64,000 nucleotides of DNA from positions 114,675 to 178,674 of the forward strand of contig BGOJ01000006.1 of assembly GCA_003569185.1 (NCBI GenBank). Reading direction: 5' to 3'. Below are positions 20,850 through 31,438 of the stretch, in pieces; the first letter of the stretch is position 1, and every line of letters starts with the position of its first letter. The stretch is from Candidatus Planktophila sp. Lineage in GTDB: Bacteria > Actinomycetota > Actinomycetes > Nanopelagicales > Nanopelagicaceae. The position numbers and the translations under genes were made by a program. A model generated the notes under the pieces. The model was not told the DNA's origin, made no database searches, and was given only the letters and a program-made list of their open reading frames with translations.

Positions 20850-20879
20850 AGGGTAGCCCAGTGCGAGGGCCCCGGTCAA
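20850..20879 (-). promoter_or_regulatory. Promoter of the rpsL-rpsG-fusA-tuf cluster
   Basis: Minus strand: TTGACC (20879-20874), an 18-bp GC-rich spacer, then TACCCT (20855-20850). This fits the primary sigma consensus of Actinobacteria (TTGAC and TANNNT). Transcription would start near 20843, giving a leader of about 180 nt. Confidence 0.7.
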
Positions 20880-20951
20880 AACGGTGCTTTTACTCCTACC
20901 CCCTCCAATCTGCCGGCTGCGACACGCCGAAGGTAAAAGCCCCTAGCCACC

Positions 20952-20957
20952 TATGGT
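20952..20957 (+). promoter_or_regulatory. -10 box for a leaderless trhA transcript
   Basis: TATGGT is followed by exactly six bases (TAATAG) and then the GTG start at 20964. The usual distance from a -10 box to the start of transcription places the first transcribed base on the start codon. No ribosome site is present, which supports leaderless translation. Confidence 0.55.
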
Positions 20958-20963
20958 TAATAG

Positions 20964-21599
20964 GTGAAAAAGCCTAAATTGCGCGGGATTGTCCACTTAG
21001 TTATGTCACCACTTAGTTTGGTGGCGGGATTGACCTTAATTACCTTAGTCGATGAGCTTCGCGGGCGAATTACCTTAGGAATATTTACCCTAACCGCAGT
21101 CACCTTATTTACCTGCAGCGCTTTGTATCACCGCATCGCTTGGAATGATAAAAACAAAGCGATCTGGCGCAGAATCGATCACTCAAATATTTCAATTCTA
21201 ATCGCAGGCACCTACACACCCTTTGCCGTCTATCTATTGGAGCCAAATCAAACCAAAATCTTATTGATTGTGGCTTGGGGTGGGGCGCTGCTTAGCTCAC
21301 TACTTAGAATTTTTTGGTTATCAGCACCGCGTTGGTTATATGTCTCAGGCTATATCGCACTTGGTTGGGCTGCGATAATTTATTTACCAGATTTCTTACA
21401 ATCAGGTGGGGTTGCAATATTTGTACTTATCTTAACTGGCGGAGTTTTATACTCAGCAGGTGGTGTCATCTATGCACTTAAGAAACCGAACTTTTCAATC
21501 AACTGGTTTGGTTTTCATGAGTTATTTCATGCAATGACAGCTGCTGCATTTATCTGTCACTTCATTGCTGGCGCACTTACGGTATTTTTGAAAGGTTAA
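20964..21599 (+). CDS. trhA: Hemolysin III / TrhA family membrane protein
   Basis: A 211-aa integral membrane protein with about seven predicted helices, of the HlyIII/PAQR superfamily linked to membrane-fluidity homeostasis in bacteria. The conserved metal-site residues are visible: H56 (SALYHRIAW), D72-H73 (RRIDHSNISILIAGTYTPF) and H185, H189, H199 (HELFHAMTAAAFICH). The start is GTG at 20964 behind a leaderless-type promoter. Its stop is 3 nt before the next gene, so the two form an operon on the strand opposite to the flanking ribosomal and RNA polymerase blocks. The older name hemolysin does not imply toxin activity. Confidence 0.9.
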   Translation: MKKPKLRGIVHLVMSPLSLVAGLTLITLVDELRGRITLGIFTLTAVTLFTCSALYHRIAWNDKNKAIWRRIDHSNISILIAGTYTPFAVYLLEPNQTKILLIVAWGGALLSSLLRIFWLSAPRWLYVSGYIALGWAAIIYLPDFLQSGGVAIFVLILTGGVLYSAGGVIYALKKPNFSINWFGFHELFHAMTAAAFICHFIAGALTVFLKG

Positions 21600-21602
21600 A
21601 AG

Positions 21603-22685
21603 TTGGCTCGTAAGAATATTCTTATCCCGATCGCAATTTTAATTATTGCATTTTTATTTGGTTTGTTTCAACCTAAGTTTTTTCCTTCTACTTCAAAACT
21701 TCAAAGTTGCTACCACGCAACCGTAGGTGACTCAAGCTCTTTACTTCAAATCAAAGATCCAGCAGCTGATCAGTTAACTGGTGAACTTATTATTCAAAAT
21801 TATGAAAAAGATAGCTCCTACGGTGTTTTCACAGGAAAATTGAGTAATGATCAATTAATTATTGATTTCACCTTCCAATCTGAAGGGGTTGAATCAAAGC
21901 GGCAAATAACTTTAACTAAATCTTCCGATGAGCTAACCGGTGAGGGATATACCTATAAGCCAGTATCTGATTGCAAAAAAGTGGTTTATAACCAAGGTTT
22001 AGGGCTGATTCCATTTGATATGAAGCTTCCACTTTATCTTTTCCCACAAATGAGATTGCAGCAAATGAGTGAGGAACAGGTTGGCTGGACCTTTGGACCA
22101 GGTGGCTTTAAACCTATCCAGTCGGCGAAGATTGTTTACACCCCAACTAAGGGTGAGCCAGTTGATGCAGTTGTCTTTTATCTTTGGCAAAAAAGTGTTT
22201 GGGATGTAATTGCTAATCCAAATGAAGCTCCAGATTGGGGTGTTATGCAATGGAGTGATCAGGCTAATGTTTTTAGCGTGAATGGTGTGCAGGATTGTGT
22301 TTATCCTAATGAACCAGATTGTGGAAATATCACCAATATTTTTAATCTAATTTATGATAAAAATTCCTATATTAATAAGGTGCCAAAGTATGCCCCTGCT
22401 CAAGTTAAAGTTGTGAAGACTAAAACCTTTCATGATCCAGAAACTGGTTACTACGTACTCTCCCAATTTAACATTTTAGGAATTAAGGCTAATCAAAGTT
22501 ATCGCTGTGATCTGATTGCATTAGATAAAGCAGGTAAAGAAATTATCACTTGGAAAACTGAAGGTTTAAGTTTTTCACCAAATCCATCAACAATTTACTC
22601 TGGTCAAACAAACATCACTCCTGATCAAGTACCAACTGTTGGAAGTAGTACCGTTAAATGCGAAGTGGCCGACGCAATAATTTAG
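21603..22685 (+). CDS. Membrane-anchored extracytoplasmic protein of unknown function
   Basis: Not recognised. The 360-aa product starts at TTG (21603) with an AAAGG ribosome site overlapping the end of trhA. Residues about 5-22 form one hydrophobic segment (ILIPIAILIIAFLFGLF) without a lipobox, so it is probably an N-terminally anchored exported protein. Residues about 35-120 look beta-rich, with paired cysteines (SCYHATVG and SDCKKVV) that could form a disulphide. A C-terminal stretch (from about 280) also looks like a beta domain, with two cysteines (YRCDLIAL, VKCEVAD). Co-transcription with trhA hints at an envelope role; this is inference. Confidence 0.75.
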   Translation: MARKNILIPIAILIIAFLFGLFQPKFFPSTSKLQSCYHATVGDSSSLLQIKDPAADQLTGELIIQNYEKDSSYGVFTGKLSNDQLIIDFTFQSEGVESKRQITLTKSSDELTGEGYTYKPVSDCKKVVYNQGLGLIPFDMKLPLYLFPQMRLQQMSEEQVGWTFGPGGFKPIQSAKIVYTPTKGEPVDAVVFYLWQKSVWDVIANPNEAPDWGVMQWSDQANVFSVNGVQDCVYPNEPDCGNITNIFNLIYDKNSYINKVPKYAPAQVKVVKTKTFHDPETGYYVLSQFNILGIKANQSYRCDLIALDKAGKEIITWKTEGLSFSPNPSTIYSGQTNITPDQVPTVGSSTVKCEVADAII

Positions 22686-22698
22686 CGCCGGCCACTTT
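22662..22698 (+). terminator. Terminator between the convergent 360-aa gene and rpoC
   Basis: GAAGTGGCCG (22662-22671) and CGGCCACTTT (22689-22698) form a stem of about 10 bp (one G-T pair) with a 17-nt loop that contains the stop codon of the plus-strand gene. T-rich sequence follows on the plus strand. Only 27 nt separate the two convergent stop codons, so the hairpin may also end the rpoBC transcript. Confidence 0.7.
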
Positions 22699-22712
22699 CG
22701 TAATTAATTTGT

Positions 22713-25700
22713 TTAGCGAACTTCGAACTCATCCAAACGAACTGCTTCACCTGATCCTTGTGACTCAAATGGTGTGAACTCGAATTCATCGTAAGCGGCA
22801 TAAACTGCAGCCTTTGCTTCCTCAGTTGGCTCAACTCGAACGTTGCGATAACGAGCAAGTCCAGTTCCAGCTGGGATCAACTTACCGATAATTACGTTTT
22901 CCTTTAGACCAAGTAGTGGATCACTCTTCTCAGACAACGCCGCATCGGTTAGAACACGAGTTGTCTCCTGGAATGAAGCCGCTGACAACCATGATTCAGT
23001 TGCAAGTGAGGCCTTAGTAATACCCATTAACTCAGGTCGACCAGAGGCTGCTTTGCCACCAGTTGAAACTACGCGACGGTTCTCTTCTTCAAAGCGACCT
23101 CGCTCAACTAACTCACCTGGTAATAAATCAGCATCGCCTGGTTCTAGCACAGTGATGCGCTTTAACATTTGGCGAACGATAATTTCAATGTGCTTATCGT
23201 GGATAGAAACACCTTGCATACGATAAACCTCTTGGATTTCACTTACTAAGTGAATTTGAGTTTGACGTGGTCCCAAGATACGAAGTACTTGCTTAGGATC
23301 AATTGCGCCAACAACTAATTGTTGACCAACTCCAACGCGTTGTCCCTCTTCAACTAGAAGTTTTTGGCGACGAGTAATTGGGTAAGCAACCGCTTCACCA
23401 CCATCTTCTGGGGTAACCACAATCTTTTTGCCCTTGGCATCTTCTAAGAATGAAACTGTGCCAGCTGCCTCTGCAATTGGTGCAACACCCTTTGGAGTTC
23501 TAGCCTCAAACAACTCTTGAACACGAGGTAGACCATGGGTAATTTGAGTTTCACCAAGTAACTGAGCACCACCGGTGTGGAAGGTACGCATTGTTAACTG
23601 CGTTCCTGGCTCACCAATTGATTGAGCGGCAATGATTCCAACCGCCTCGCCGACATCAACAATCTTGCCAGCGGCCATTGAGCGTCCGTAACACATTGCG
23701 CACTGTCCAACCTTGCTATCGCAAGTTAGAACTGAGCGAACCTTTACCTCTTCAACGCCTGCTGCAACTAATGTGTCGATGTTGCGATCACCAAGATCAG
23801 TTCCGGCGGTCAAAATAACTTTGCCACCAGCTGAAATATCCTCAGCTAAGTTGCGACCAAACAAAGATGTTTCAACATGGTCATCACGAACTAATGTGCC
23901 AGTTGAATCCTTTGCTGCAATCTTTAGCGTTAGACCACGATCTGTTCCGCAATCTTCCTCGCGAATAATTACATCTTGAGCAACATCGCAAAGACGACGA
24001 GTTAGGTAACCAGAGTCAGCGGTACGAAGTGCGGTATCAGCCAAACCTTTACGAGCACCGTGAGTTGAAATGAAGTACTCCAGAACTGAAAGTCCTTCAC
24101 GGAAGTTTGATTTAATCGGACGAGGAATAATTTCACCCTTTGGGTTAGCTACAAGTCCGCGCATACCTGCAATTTGGCGGATCTGCATCATATTTCCACG
24201 TGCACCTGAGTAAACCATCATCCAAACTGGGTTAGTACGAGGGAAGTTATCTTCCATCTCCTTTGCAACCTCATTGGTAGCAAGTGTCCAGATCTCAATT
24301 AACTCTTGGCGACGCTCATCATCAGTAATCAATCCCTTTTCATACTGTGATTGAACCTTGTCAGCCTTAGTTTCGTAACCTTCCAAGATTTCGCGCTTGC
24401 GACCTGGTGTTACAACATCATTAATCGAAATAGTTACACCAGCTCTGGTTGCCCAGTAGAAACCAAGTGACTTAAGTGCATCCAAGGTTTGTGCAACTGT
24501 TACCTTGGCATAACCTTCAGCCAAATTATCAACAATTAAACCAAGAAGCTTCTTAGTTACATCGTAATCAACAAATGGGAAATCAGCAGGTAGTACCTCA
24601 TTAAATAAAGCACGACCTAATGTGGTCTCACGAGTTTCGTCAACACCACCCTTATCAATGCGAAGCTTAATTTTTGCTTGCAATGAAAGGCTGCCTTGAT
24701 CAAATGCCATTACCGCTTCAGCAATTGATGAGAATGCTCTGCCCTCTCCTAATTGCTTCTCACGAAGAGAGGTTAGGAAGTAAAGACCAAGCACCATGTC
24801 CTGAGTAGGAGATGTGATTGGACGGCCAGATGCTGGAGACAAAATATTATTGCTAGAAAGCATTAATACCCGAGCCTCTGCTTGAGCTTCGGCAGATAGA
24901 GGTAAGTGAACAGCCATCTGGTCACCATCAAAGTCTGCGTTAAATGCAGTACAAACTAATGGGTGAATCTGAATAGCTTTTCCTTCAACCAATTGTGGTT
25001 CAAATGCTTGAATACCAAGACGGTGCAGAGTTGGTGCACGGTTTAGTAGTACTGGATGCTCAGCAATTACCTCTTCTAATACATCCCAAACTACTGGACG
25101 AGCACGTTCAACCATACGCTTTGCAGATTTAATATTTTGAGCATGATTTAAATCAACCAAACGCTTCATCACGAATGGTTTGAATAATTCAAGTGCCATC
25201 TGCTTTGGCAGACCACACTGGTGCAACTTAAGTTGTGGACCAACCACAATTACGGAACGACCAGAGTAATCAACGCGCTTTCCAAGTAAGTTTTGACGGA
25301 ATCGTCCTTGCTTACCCTTTAGCATGTCAGAAAGTGATTTAAGTGGGCGGTTTCCAGGTCCTGTTACTGGACGACCACGACGACCATTATCAAATAATGA
25401 GTCAACCGCTTCTTGCAACATACGCTTTTCGTTATTAACAATAATCTCAGGTGCACCTAAATCAGCAAGGCGCTTTAGACGATTATTACGGTTAATTACT
25501 CGGCGATATAAATCATTTAGATCACTGGTTGCAAACCGGCCACCATCTAGTTGAACCATTGGACGAAGATCTGGTGGAATAACTGGAACACAATCAAGCA
25601 CCATTGATGCTGGCTTGTTTCTAGTATTTAAGAATGAGTTAACAACCTTTAGTCGCTTAATAGCGCGGGTCTTCTTTTGACCTTTACCAGTTTGTGATAA

Positions 25701-26537
25701 CTCATTTAATTTATCAAACTCAGCTTTTAGATCAAAGGTTTCAAGACGAGATTGAATTGCAGAGGCGCCCATTGAACCCTTGAAGTAAACACCGTAACGA
25801 TCACGAAGTTCACGGTATAAAGATTCATCACCTTCAAGATCTTGAACCTTAAGATTCTTAAAACGATTCCAAACAGCTTCTAGGCGATCTAGCTCTTTTT
25901 GAGAACGATCACGAAGTGTCTTTAGTTCGCGCTCACCAGCTTCGCGCACCTTACGGCGAGCATCTGCCTTGGCGCCTTCATCTTCAAGATCTGCTAAATC
26001 AGATTCCATTTTCTTAGTTCTGGCATCTAATTCAAGATCACGACGAGACTCAATCTTTTTGTAATCTGATGCGTACTTCTTCTCTAAAGTTGGCATATCT
26101 TCAGCGCGAGCCTCAGTATCAACCTCAGTGATCATGTATGCAGCAAAGTAAATTACTTTTTCAAGATCCTTTGGTGCTAGATCTAGTAGGTAACCAAGAC
26201 GGCTTGGCACACCCTTGAAATACCAAATGTGAGTAACCGGAGCTGCTAACTCAATATGTCCCATGCGCTCACGACGAACCTTGGCACGAGTTACCTCAAC
26301 GCCGCATCGCTCGCAAATGATTCCTTTGAACCGAACGCGCTTGTACTTACCGCAATAACATTCCCAGTCACGAGTTGGTCCGAAGATCTTCTCATCAAAT
26401 AAGCCATCTTTTTCAGGCTTTAGGGTTCGGTAGTTAATTGTCTCTGGCTTTTTAACCTCACCAAATGACCACTCACGAATATTGTCAGTGGAGGCAAGAC
26501 CAATTCTTAACTCATCAAAAAAGTTAACATCTAACAT
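22713..26537 (-). CDS. rpoC: DNA-directed RNA polymerase beta' subunit
   Basis: Beta' (1274 aa) carries the catalytic metal loop [16 protein letters not shown]. The N-terminal zinc ribbon [20 protein letters not shown], the rudder/lid region [20 protein letters not shown] and the second zinc site [13 protein letters not shown] are present. There is no large lineage-specific insertion. It lies 13 nt after rpoB and converges with the plus-strand gene ending at 22685. Confidence 0.99.
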   Translation of the reverse strand: MLDVNFFDELRIGLASTDNIREWSFGEVKKPETINYRTLKPEKDGLFDEKIFGPTRDWECYCGKYKRVRFKGIICERCGVEVTRAKVRRERMGHIELAAPVTHIWYFKGVPSRLGYLLDLAPKDLEKVIYFAAYMITEVDTEARAEDMPTLEKKYASDYKKIESRRDLELDARTKKMESDLADLEDEGAKADARRKVREAGERELKTLRDRSQKELDRLEAVWNRFKNLKVQDLEGDESLYRELRDRYGVYFKGSMGASAIQSRLETFDLKAEFDKLNELSQTGKGQKKTRAIKRLKVVNSFLNTRNKPASMVLDCVPVIPPDLRPMVQLDGGRFATSDLNDLYRRVINRNNRLKRLADLGAPEIIVNNEKRMLQEAVDSLFDNGRRGRPVTGPGNRPLKSLSDMLKGKQGRFRQNLLGKRVDYSGRSVIVVGPQLKLHQCGLPKQMALELFKPFVMKRLVDLNHAQNIKSAKRMVERARPVVWDVLEEVIAEHPVLLNRAPTLHRLGIQAFEPQLVEGKAIQIHPLVCTAFNADFDGDQMAVHLPLSAEAQAEARVLMLSSNNILSPASGRPITSPTQDMVLGLYFLTSLREKQLGEGRAFSSIAEAVMAFDQGSLSLQAKIKLRIDKGGVDETRETTLGRALFNEVLPADFPFVDYDVTKKLLGLIVDNLAEGYAKVTVAQTLDALKSLGFYWATRAGVTISINDVVTPGRKREILEGYETKADKVQSQYEKGLITDDERRQELIEIWTLATNEVAKEMEDNFPRTNPVWMMVYSGARGNMMQIRQIAGMRGLVANPKGEIIPRPIKSNFREGLSVLEYFISTHGARKGLADTALRTADSGYLTRRLCDVAQDVIIREEDCGTDRGLTLKIAAKDSTGTLVRDDHVETSLFGRNLAEDISAGGKVILTAGTDLGDRNIDTLVAAGVEEVKVRSVLTCDSKVGQCAMCYGRSMAAGKIVDVGEAVGIIAAQSIGEPGTQLTMRTFHTGGAQLLGETQITHGLPRVQELFEARTPKGVAPIAEAAGTVSFLEDAKGKKIVVTPEDGGEAVAYPITRRQKLLVEEGQRVGVGQQLVVGAIDPKQVLRILGPRQTQIHLVSEIQEVYRMQGVSIHDKHIEIIVRQMLKRITVLEPGDADLLPGELVERGRFEEENRRVVSTGGKAASGRPELMGITKASLATESWLSAASFQETTRVLTDAALSEKSDPLLGLKENVIIGKLIPAGTGLARYRNVRVEPTEEAKAAVYAAYDEFEFTPFESQGSGEAVRLDEFEVR

Positions 26538-26550
26538 GGTTATCTTCTCC

Positions 26551-29500
26551 TCACACTTCTTCTACAGAGCTTGGCTCAACTCGGGATAAGTTGATACCTA
26601 ACTCCTCGGCGGTCCTAAATACCTCTTCATCAGTGTCGCGCATTTCAATCGCTACACCCTCTGAAGAAAGCACTTCAACATTTAAACAAAGTGATTGCAT
26701 TTCCTTAACCAGTACCTTGAATGATTCAGGAATACCTGGCTCTGGAATATTTTCACCCTTAACAATTGCCTCATAAACCTTTACGCGACCTAACACGTCA
26801 TCAGATTTAATAGTTAACAACTCTTGCAGTGTGTAAGCGGCGCCATATGCTTCCAGTGCCCAAACTTCCATCTCACCAAAGCGCTGACCACCGAACTGAG
26901 CTTTTCCGCCCAACGGTTGTTGCGTAATCATTGAGTAAGGACCGGTTGAACGAGCATGGATCTTGTCATCAACTAAATGGTGCAGCTTCAAGATATACAT
27001 GTAACCAACAGAGATTGGTTGCTTGTATGGCTCACCAGTTCGGCCATCAAATAATTGAGCTTTACCATCTGCACCAATTAAACGCATGCCATCTTTGTTT
27101 GGCAGAGTTGAACCAAGCAGTCCGGATAACTCTTCTTCCTTAGTTCCATCAAATACTGGTGTTGCCACCTTGGTATTTGCTGGTGCTTCGGCGTAACCAT
27201 TAGCACGTAATGATTTTTGCCAATCTTCATTTCCTTCTAGCTTCCAACCAGATTTAGCAACCCAACCTAAGTGAGTCTCTAATACCTGACCAACATTCAT
27301 ACGTCCTGGAACACCAAGTGGATTTAATACAACATCAACTGGTGTGCCATCTTCTAAGAAAGGCATATCTTCAACTGGCAAAATCTTTGAAATAACACCC
27401 TTGTTACCGTGACGGCCAGCAAGTTTGTCACCATCTTGAATTTTGCGCTTTTGTGCAACATAAACACGAACAACTTGGTTAACACCAGCTGCTAATTCAA
27501 ATCCCTCTTCAGAATCTTGAATGCTTACGCCGATTACCTTGCCAGATTCACCGTGTGGCACCTTAAGAGATGTATCGCGAACTTCACGAGCCTTCTCACC
27601 AAAGATTGCGCGAAGTAAACGCTCTTCCGGTGTTAATTCAGTTTCACCCTTAGGTGTTACCTTTCCAACCAAAATATCTCCTGGCACAACATCTGCGCCA
27701 ACGCGAATGATTCCGCGCTCATCAAGATCTGCTAATACCTCTTCGGAAACATTTGGAATATCACGAGTGATTTCCTCAGCTCCCAACTTAGTATCGCGAG
27801 CATCAACTTCATACTCTTCAATGTGAATTGAGGTAAGCACATCATCTTGAACTAGACGTTGGGAAAGGATGATCGCATCCTCATAGTTGTGACCTTCCCA
27901 TGACATAAATGCCACAAGTAGATTCTTACCCAATGCCATCTCGCCCATCTCAGTACTTGCACCATCTGCAACTACTGCGCCGGCTTCAATTTTGTCTCCC
28001 GCTGAAACAACTACCTTTTGGTTTCGGCTAGTTCCTTGGTTTGAGCGAACAAACTTTTCAACAAAGTAAGTTTCAGTTGAGCCATCATCATTTTTAACAA
28101 TTACTTGATCAGAGTTAACCTCAGTTACCACACCTGATTTGCGGGCAAGTAAAACATCGCCAGCATCAACAGCGGCACGAAACTCCATACCAGTTCCAAC
28201 TAATGGTGCTTCAGCTCTTACCAATGGCACAGCTTGGCGCATCATGTTTGCACCCATCAGCGCACGGTTAGCATCATCATGCTCTAAGAATGGAATCATT
28301 GCAGTTGCAACTGAAACCATCTGACGTGGTGAAACATCCATGTAATCAACTTCAGATGCTTGAATGTTTTCAACCTCGCCACCACGACGACGTACTAATA
28401 CTCTGGCTTCAGCGAAGTGATTATCTTCAGTTAACGGTGCATTTGCTTGAGCAATAATGTGTTCATCTTCTTCATCCGCAGTTAGGTAATCAATGCGATC
28501 TGAAACCTTGCCATCAACAACCTTGCGATAAGGAGTTTCAATAAAACCAAAAGGTGTAACACGTGCATATGTTGCAAGGGAACCAATCAAACCAATGTTT
28601 GGACCTTCTGGTGTTTCAATCGGACACATACGTCCGTAATGTGATGGGTGAACATCTCGAACCTCAAAGCCAGCACGTTCACGAGATAGACCACCAGGTC
28701 CAAGGGCAGATAGACGACGCTTATGTGTCATACCTGAAAGTGGATTTGTTTGATCCATAAATTGGGAAAGTTGTGATGTGCCAAAGAACTCTTTGATTGA
28801 TGCAACAACTGGCCGGATGTTGATCAGAGTTTGTGGGGTAATTGCTTCAACATCTTGGGTGGTCATGCGCTCGCGCACAACACGTTCCATACGAGATAGA
28901 CCGGTACGAACCTGGTTTTGAATTAACTCACCAACGGTACGAAGACGGCGGTTACCAAAATGGTCAATGTCATCAGTTTCAACACGAACCTCTTTGCCGT
29001 ACTCCATCAACGCATCTCCACGATGAAGGGCTACTAAGTATTTAATTGTTCCAACAATATCTTCAATGGTTAACAGGCCACGGCTTAGATCTAACTCCAA
29101 ACCAAGCTTCTTATTAATCTTAAAACGACCAACCTTTGCTAGGTCATATCGCTTTGGATTGAAGTAAAGGTTTTCAATTAAGTTTTGTGCAGCCTCTTTA
29201 GTTGGTGGCTCACCTGGACGAAGCTTGCGATAAATATCTAACAACGCCTCATCTTGTGTTTCAACATTGTCTTTTTCTAAAGTTAATTTGATTGATTCAA
29301 ACTCACCAAATTGCTCAAGAATTTGTGCGCTGCTCCAACCAAGAGCTTTCAAAAATACAGTTACAGATTGTTTACGCTTACGATCGATACGAACACCGAC
29401 CATATCCTTCTTATCAACTTCAAACTCAAGCCAAGCGCCACGGCTTGGGATAATTTTTGTTGTAAAAATATCTTTATCAGATGTTTTTTCAATTGTGCGC

Positions 29501-30003
29501 TCAAAGTAAACACCAGGTGAGCGAACGATCTGTGAAACAACAACTCGCTCAGTTCCGTTGATTACGAAAGTTCCACGTGGTGTCATCAGTGGGAAGTCGC
29601 CCATGAAAACTGTTTGAGATTTAATTTCGCCAGTGATGTTGTTAGTGAATTCTGCGGTTAAGAAAAGTGGAGCTGCATAAGTAATATCGCGCTCTTTGCA
29701 CTCTGCGATTGTGTACTTAGGTGGTTCAAATCGGTGGTCACGGAATGAAAGTGACATCGATCCTTGGAAATCCTCAATTGGTGAGATCTCTTCAAAAATT
29801 TCTTCAAGTCCAGATTGCTTTGGCACTTCACCGCGATGTGATTTTTCAGCATCGGTTAGGCGAGCGCGCCATGCTTCGTTACCAAGTAACCAATCAATGC
29901 TTTCTAATTGCAGTGAAAGCAGATTTGGAACCTCAAGTGGTTCACGAATCTTTGCGAATGAAACACGACGTGGAGCATGAGATTTAGTTTTTGAAGCGGC
30001 CAA
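26551..30003 (-). CDS. rpoB: DNA-directed RNA polymerase beta subunit
   Basis: Beta (1150 aa) forms, with beta', the active-site cleft. The rifampicin-binding region lies near residues 404-435 ([17 protein letters not shown], then [15 protein letters not shown]) and matches the usual sensitive sequence. Other landmarks are [20 protein letters not shown] and [21 protein letters not shown] hairpin between rplL and rpoB (30096-30127) may lower its transcription relative to L7/L12. Confidence 0.99.
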   Translation of the reverse strand: MAASKTKSHAPRRVSFAKIREPLEVPNLLSLQLESIDWLLGNEAWRARLTDAEKSHRGEVPKQSGLEEIFEEISPIEDFQGSMSLSFRDHRFEPPKYTIAECKERDITYAAPLFLTAEFTNNITGEIKSQTVFMGDFPLMTPRGTFVINGTERVVVSQIVRSPGVYFERTIEKTSDKDIFTTKIIPSRGAWLEFEVDKKDMVGVRIDRKRKQSVTVFLKALGWSSAQILEQFGEFESIKLTLEKDNVETQDEALLDIYRKLRPGEPPTKEAAQNLIENLYFNPKRYDLAKVGRFKINKKLGLELDLSRGLLTIEDIVGTIKYLVALHRGDALMEYGKEVRVETDDIDHFGNRRLRTVGELIQNQVRTGLSRMERVVRERMTTQDVEAITPQTLINIRPVVASIKEFFGTSQLSQFMDQTNPLSGMTHKRRLSALGPGGLSRERAGFEVRDVHPSHYGRMCPIETPEGPNIGLIGSLATYARVTPFGFIETPYRKVVDGKVSDRIDYLTADEEDEHIIAQANAPLTEDNHFAEARVLVRRRGGEVENIQASEVDYMDVSPRQMVSVATAMIPFLEHDDANRALMGANMMRQAVPLVRAEAPLVGTGMEFRAAVDAGDVLLARKSGVVTEVNSDQVIVKNDDGSTETYFVEKFVRSNQGTSRNQKVVVSAGDKIEAGAVVADGASTEMGEMALGKNLLVAFMSWEGHNYEDAIILSQRLVQDDVLTSIHIEEYEVDARDTKLGAEEITRDIPNVSEEVLADLDERGIIRVGADVVPGDILVGKVTPKGETELTPEERLLRAIFGEKAREVRDTSLKVPHGESGKVIGVSIQDSEEGFELAAGVNQVVRVYVAQKRKIQDGDKLAGRHGNKGVISKILPVEDMPFLEDGTPVDVVLNPLGVPGRMNVGQVLETHLGWVAKSGWKLEGNEDWQKSLRANGYAEAPANTKVATPVFDGTKEEELSGLLGSTLPNKDGMRLIGADGKAQLFDGRTGEPYKQPISVGYMYILKLHHLVDDKIHARSTGPYSMITQQPLGGKAQFGGQRFGEMEVWALEAYGAAYTLQELLTIKSDDVLGRVKVYEAIVKGENIPEPGIPESFKVLVKEMQSLCLNVEVLSSEGVAIEMRDTDEEVFRTAEELGINLSRVEPSSVEEV

Positions 30004-30095
30004 AGTTTCCTCCAGTAATTAACTGCGTTAAAACACACGGCTACCGCTAGGTCTTAGCCGCTATATGCTGTGGACCTTTTGGTTTTTAAAATTGT

Positions 30096-30127
30096 GAAGG
30101 GGCAGAGTATCTAACCCCTGCCCCTTC
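30096..30127 (-). terminator. Attenuator hairpin between rplL and rpoB
   Basis: Minus strand: GAAGGGGCAG, a 12-nt loop, CTGCCCCTTC, then ACAATTTTAAAAACC. The 10-bp GC-rich stem with a weak T-tract suits partial termination. A leaky terminator between rplL and rpoB is known in E. coli and sets the ratio of L7/L12 to RNA polymerase; the same role here is inferred from position. Confidence 0.65.
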
Positions 30128-30144
30128 TGTCTAATTCAAGGTAT

Positions 30145-30528
30145 TTACTTGATTGTGACCTTTGCGCCAGCAGCCTCAAACGCAGCCTTTGCCTTATCGG
30201 CGGTTGCCTTATCAGCCTTCTCCATAATGGTTGCTGGGGTGGCATCAACTAGATCCTTGGCCTCTTTTAGACCCAGGCTGGAGTTAAGTGCGCGAACCTC
30301 TTTGATAACTGCAATCTTCTGAGAACCAGCATCCTCAAGGATGATGGTGAACTCATCTTGTGCAGCATCTGCAGCTCCGGCGGCAGCGCCACCTGCAGCA
30401 GCAGCTGCAACTGGAGCAGCAGCTGTTACATCAAACTCTGTCTCAAATGCTTTAACAAACTCTGTTAGTTCAACCAAAGACATATCTTTGAACTGACCTA
30501 ATAGATCTGCGGTGTTTAGCTTTGCCAT
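30145..30528 (-). CDS. rplL: 50S ribosomal protein L7/L12
   Basis: L7/L12 (127 aa) is the multicopy stalk protein that recruits translation GTPases. The dimerisation domain ([20 protein letters not shown]), an Ala/Gly hinge (about residues 40-58) and the factor-binding domain ([19 protein letters not shown]) are in order. The start at 30528 was chosen over an ATG 33 nt upstream because AAGGAAAG precedes it and L7/L12 proteins begin here. Confidence 0.97.
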   Translation of the reverse strand: MAKLNTADLLGQFKDMSLVELTEFVKAFETEFDVTAAAPVAAAAAGGAAAGAADAAQDEFTIILEDAGSQKIAVIKEVRALNSSLGLKEAKDLVDATPATIMEKADKATADKAKAAFEAAGAKVTIK

Positions 30529-30594
30529 TGTTCTTTCCTTTTCTGCTAATCCCGACTCCAACTCTTGGTATGAGTACGGGGGTTGGGGGTCGGT

Positions 30595-31227
30595 TTAGTT
30601 TTCTGTGCTTTCAGCAGCAGGTGCTGCTTCGGCGACAACCTCTGGTGTTGCATCTTGTGCAACAGGTGCTTCGGCAACAGCTTGCGCAACTGGTGCCTCC
30701 GCCTTTACTTCAGCTACAACTTCGGCGGCAACTGGTGCAGGTGCACCGGCCTCCATCTTGATACGAAGTGCGTCAAATGTTCGAGCAGCCTTAGACATTG
30801 ATGCCTTCATAGCACCAGCAATCTTGGCTAGTAGAACCTCGCGAGATTCAAGATTAGCTAGTTGCATAATCTCAGCAGTTGTTACTGCCTTGCCGTCAAA
30901 GATTCCACCCTTAATGATTAGAAGTGGATTCTCTTTAGCAAAATCACGTAATGCTTTAGCAGCATCAATTGGATCACCCTTAATAAATGCCACAGCAGAT
31001 GGGCCAGCAAGTAATGCTGGATCTAAATCAACGCCCGCCTCTTTGGCAGCAATTTTTGTCAGGGTGTTCTTTACTACTGAATACTTGTTTTTTACGCCAA
31101 GTGATCTACGTAGTTGCTTCATTAAACCAACGGAAAGACCGCGGTACTCAGTCAGCACAGTTGCATTTGCGGTGCGGAAATCTTCAACGATCTCTGCCAC
31201 AGCAGCTGTCTTATCTGGGGTTGCCAT
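30595..31227 (-). CDS. rplJ: 50S ribosomal protein L10
   Basis: L10 (210 aa) anchors L7/L12 to the stalk base. The N-terminal RNA-binding domain includes [20 protein letters not shown] and [15 protein letters not shown]; the C-terminal region binds L7/L12 and ends in a long Ala/Val/Glu-rich tail. A structured leader with an intrinsic terminator lies just upstream (31253-31426), so expression is probably autoregulated by the L10-L12 complex. Confidence 0.98.
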   Translation of the reverse strand: MATPDKTAAVAEIVEDFRTANATVLTEYRGLSVGLMKQLRRSLGVKNKYSVVKNTLTKIAAKEAGVDLDPALLAGPSAVAFIKGDPIDAAKALRDFAKENPLLIIKGGIFDGKAVTTAEIMQLANLESREVLLAKIAGAMKASMSKAARTFDALRIKMEAGAPAPVAAEVVAEVKAEAPVAQAVAEAPVAQDATPEVVAEAAPAAESTEN

Positions 31228-31252
31228 TTGGCATCCTTTCTAAATAAGAAAA

Positions 31253-31426
31253 ACCTCGGCGCATAAATGCACACGAGGTAATCGTTGGCACCTATGCGGG
31301 TTGTTTTTCAACAATTACCTTTTAAAGATTTACTTTAAAAGACCTGCAGTCTTTGGTTTCTAGCCTTACTAATTTCTTAGTCCGACTTGAATAAGCCAAG
31401 GGTAGGCGGTGAGGCCTACCCAAGTC
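31253..31426 (-). promoter_or_regulatory. L10-type leader with terminator/antiterminator switch before rplJ
   Basis: Minus strand, in order: a long hairpin GACTTG/CAAGTC enclosing GGGTAGGC/GCCTACCC (31426-31384); the segment GAAACCAAAGACTGCAGGTC (near 31360-31341), resembling the L10-binding site of known L10 leaders; TTTTAAAG/CTTTAAAA (31340-31320); AGGTAATTGTTG (31320-31309), which can pair over 12 bases with CAACGATTACCT (31287-31276); and a terminator ACCTCG...CGAGGT (31279-31253) followed by TTTTTCTTATTT. The 12-bp stem and the terminator share 31276-31279, so they exclude each other. Transcription attenuation by L10(L12)4 is established for Bacillus subtilis rplJL. Confidence 0.72.
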
Positions 31427-31438
31427 AAAATTACTTAT

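Larger units (their letters stand above)
20665..20963. other. Intergenic region: rpsL leader and divergent promoters
   Basis: These 299 bases hold no gene. From rpsL outward they contain the ribosome site, a perfect 22-nt AT palindrome (20691-20712), a 7-bp GC hairpin CCCGACC/GGTCGGG (20747-20765), a minus-strand promoter (20850-20879), an inverted repeat GCTTTTAC/GTAAAAGC (20886-20893 and 20933-20940) and a plus-strand -10 box for trhA (20952-20957). No known riboswitch or small RNA was recognised. Confidence 0.6.

Noticed and set aside
30605..31243. A 212-residue open frame on the plus strand opposite rplJ
   Set aside because: It is a low-complexity Ala/Ser/Thr shadow of the alanine-rich L10 gene, with no start context or family features.
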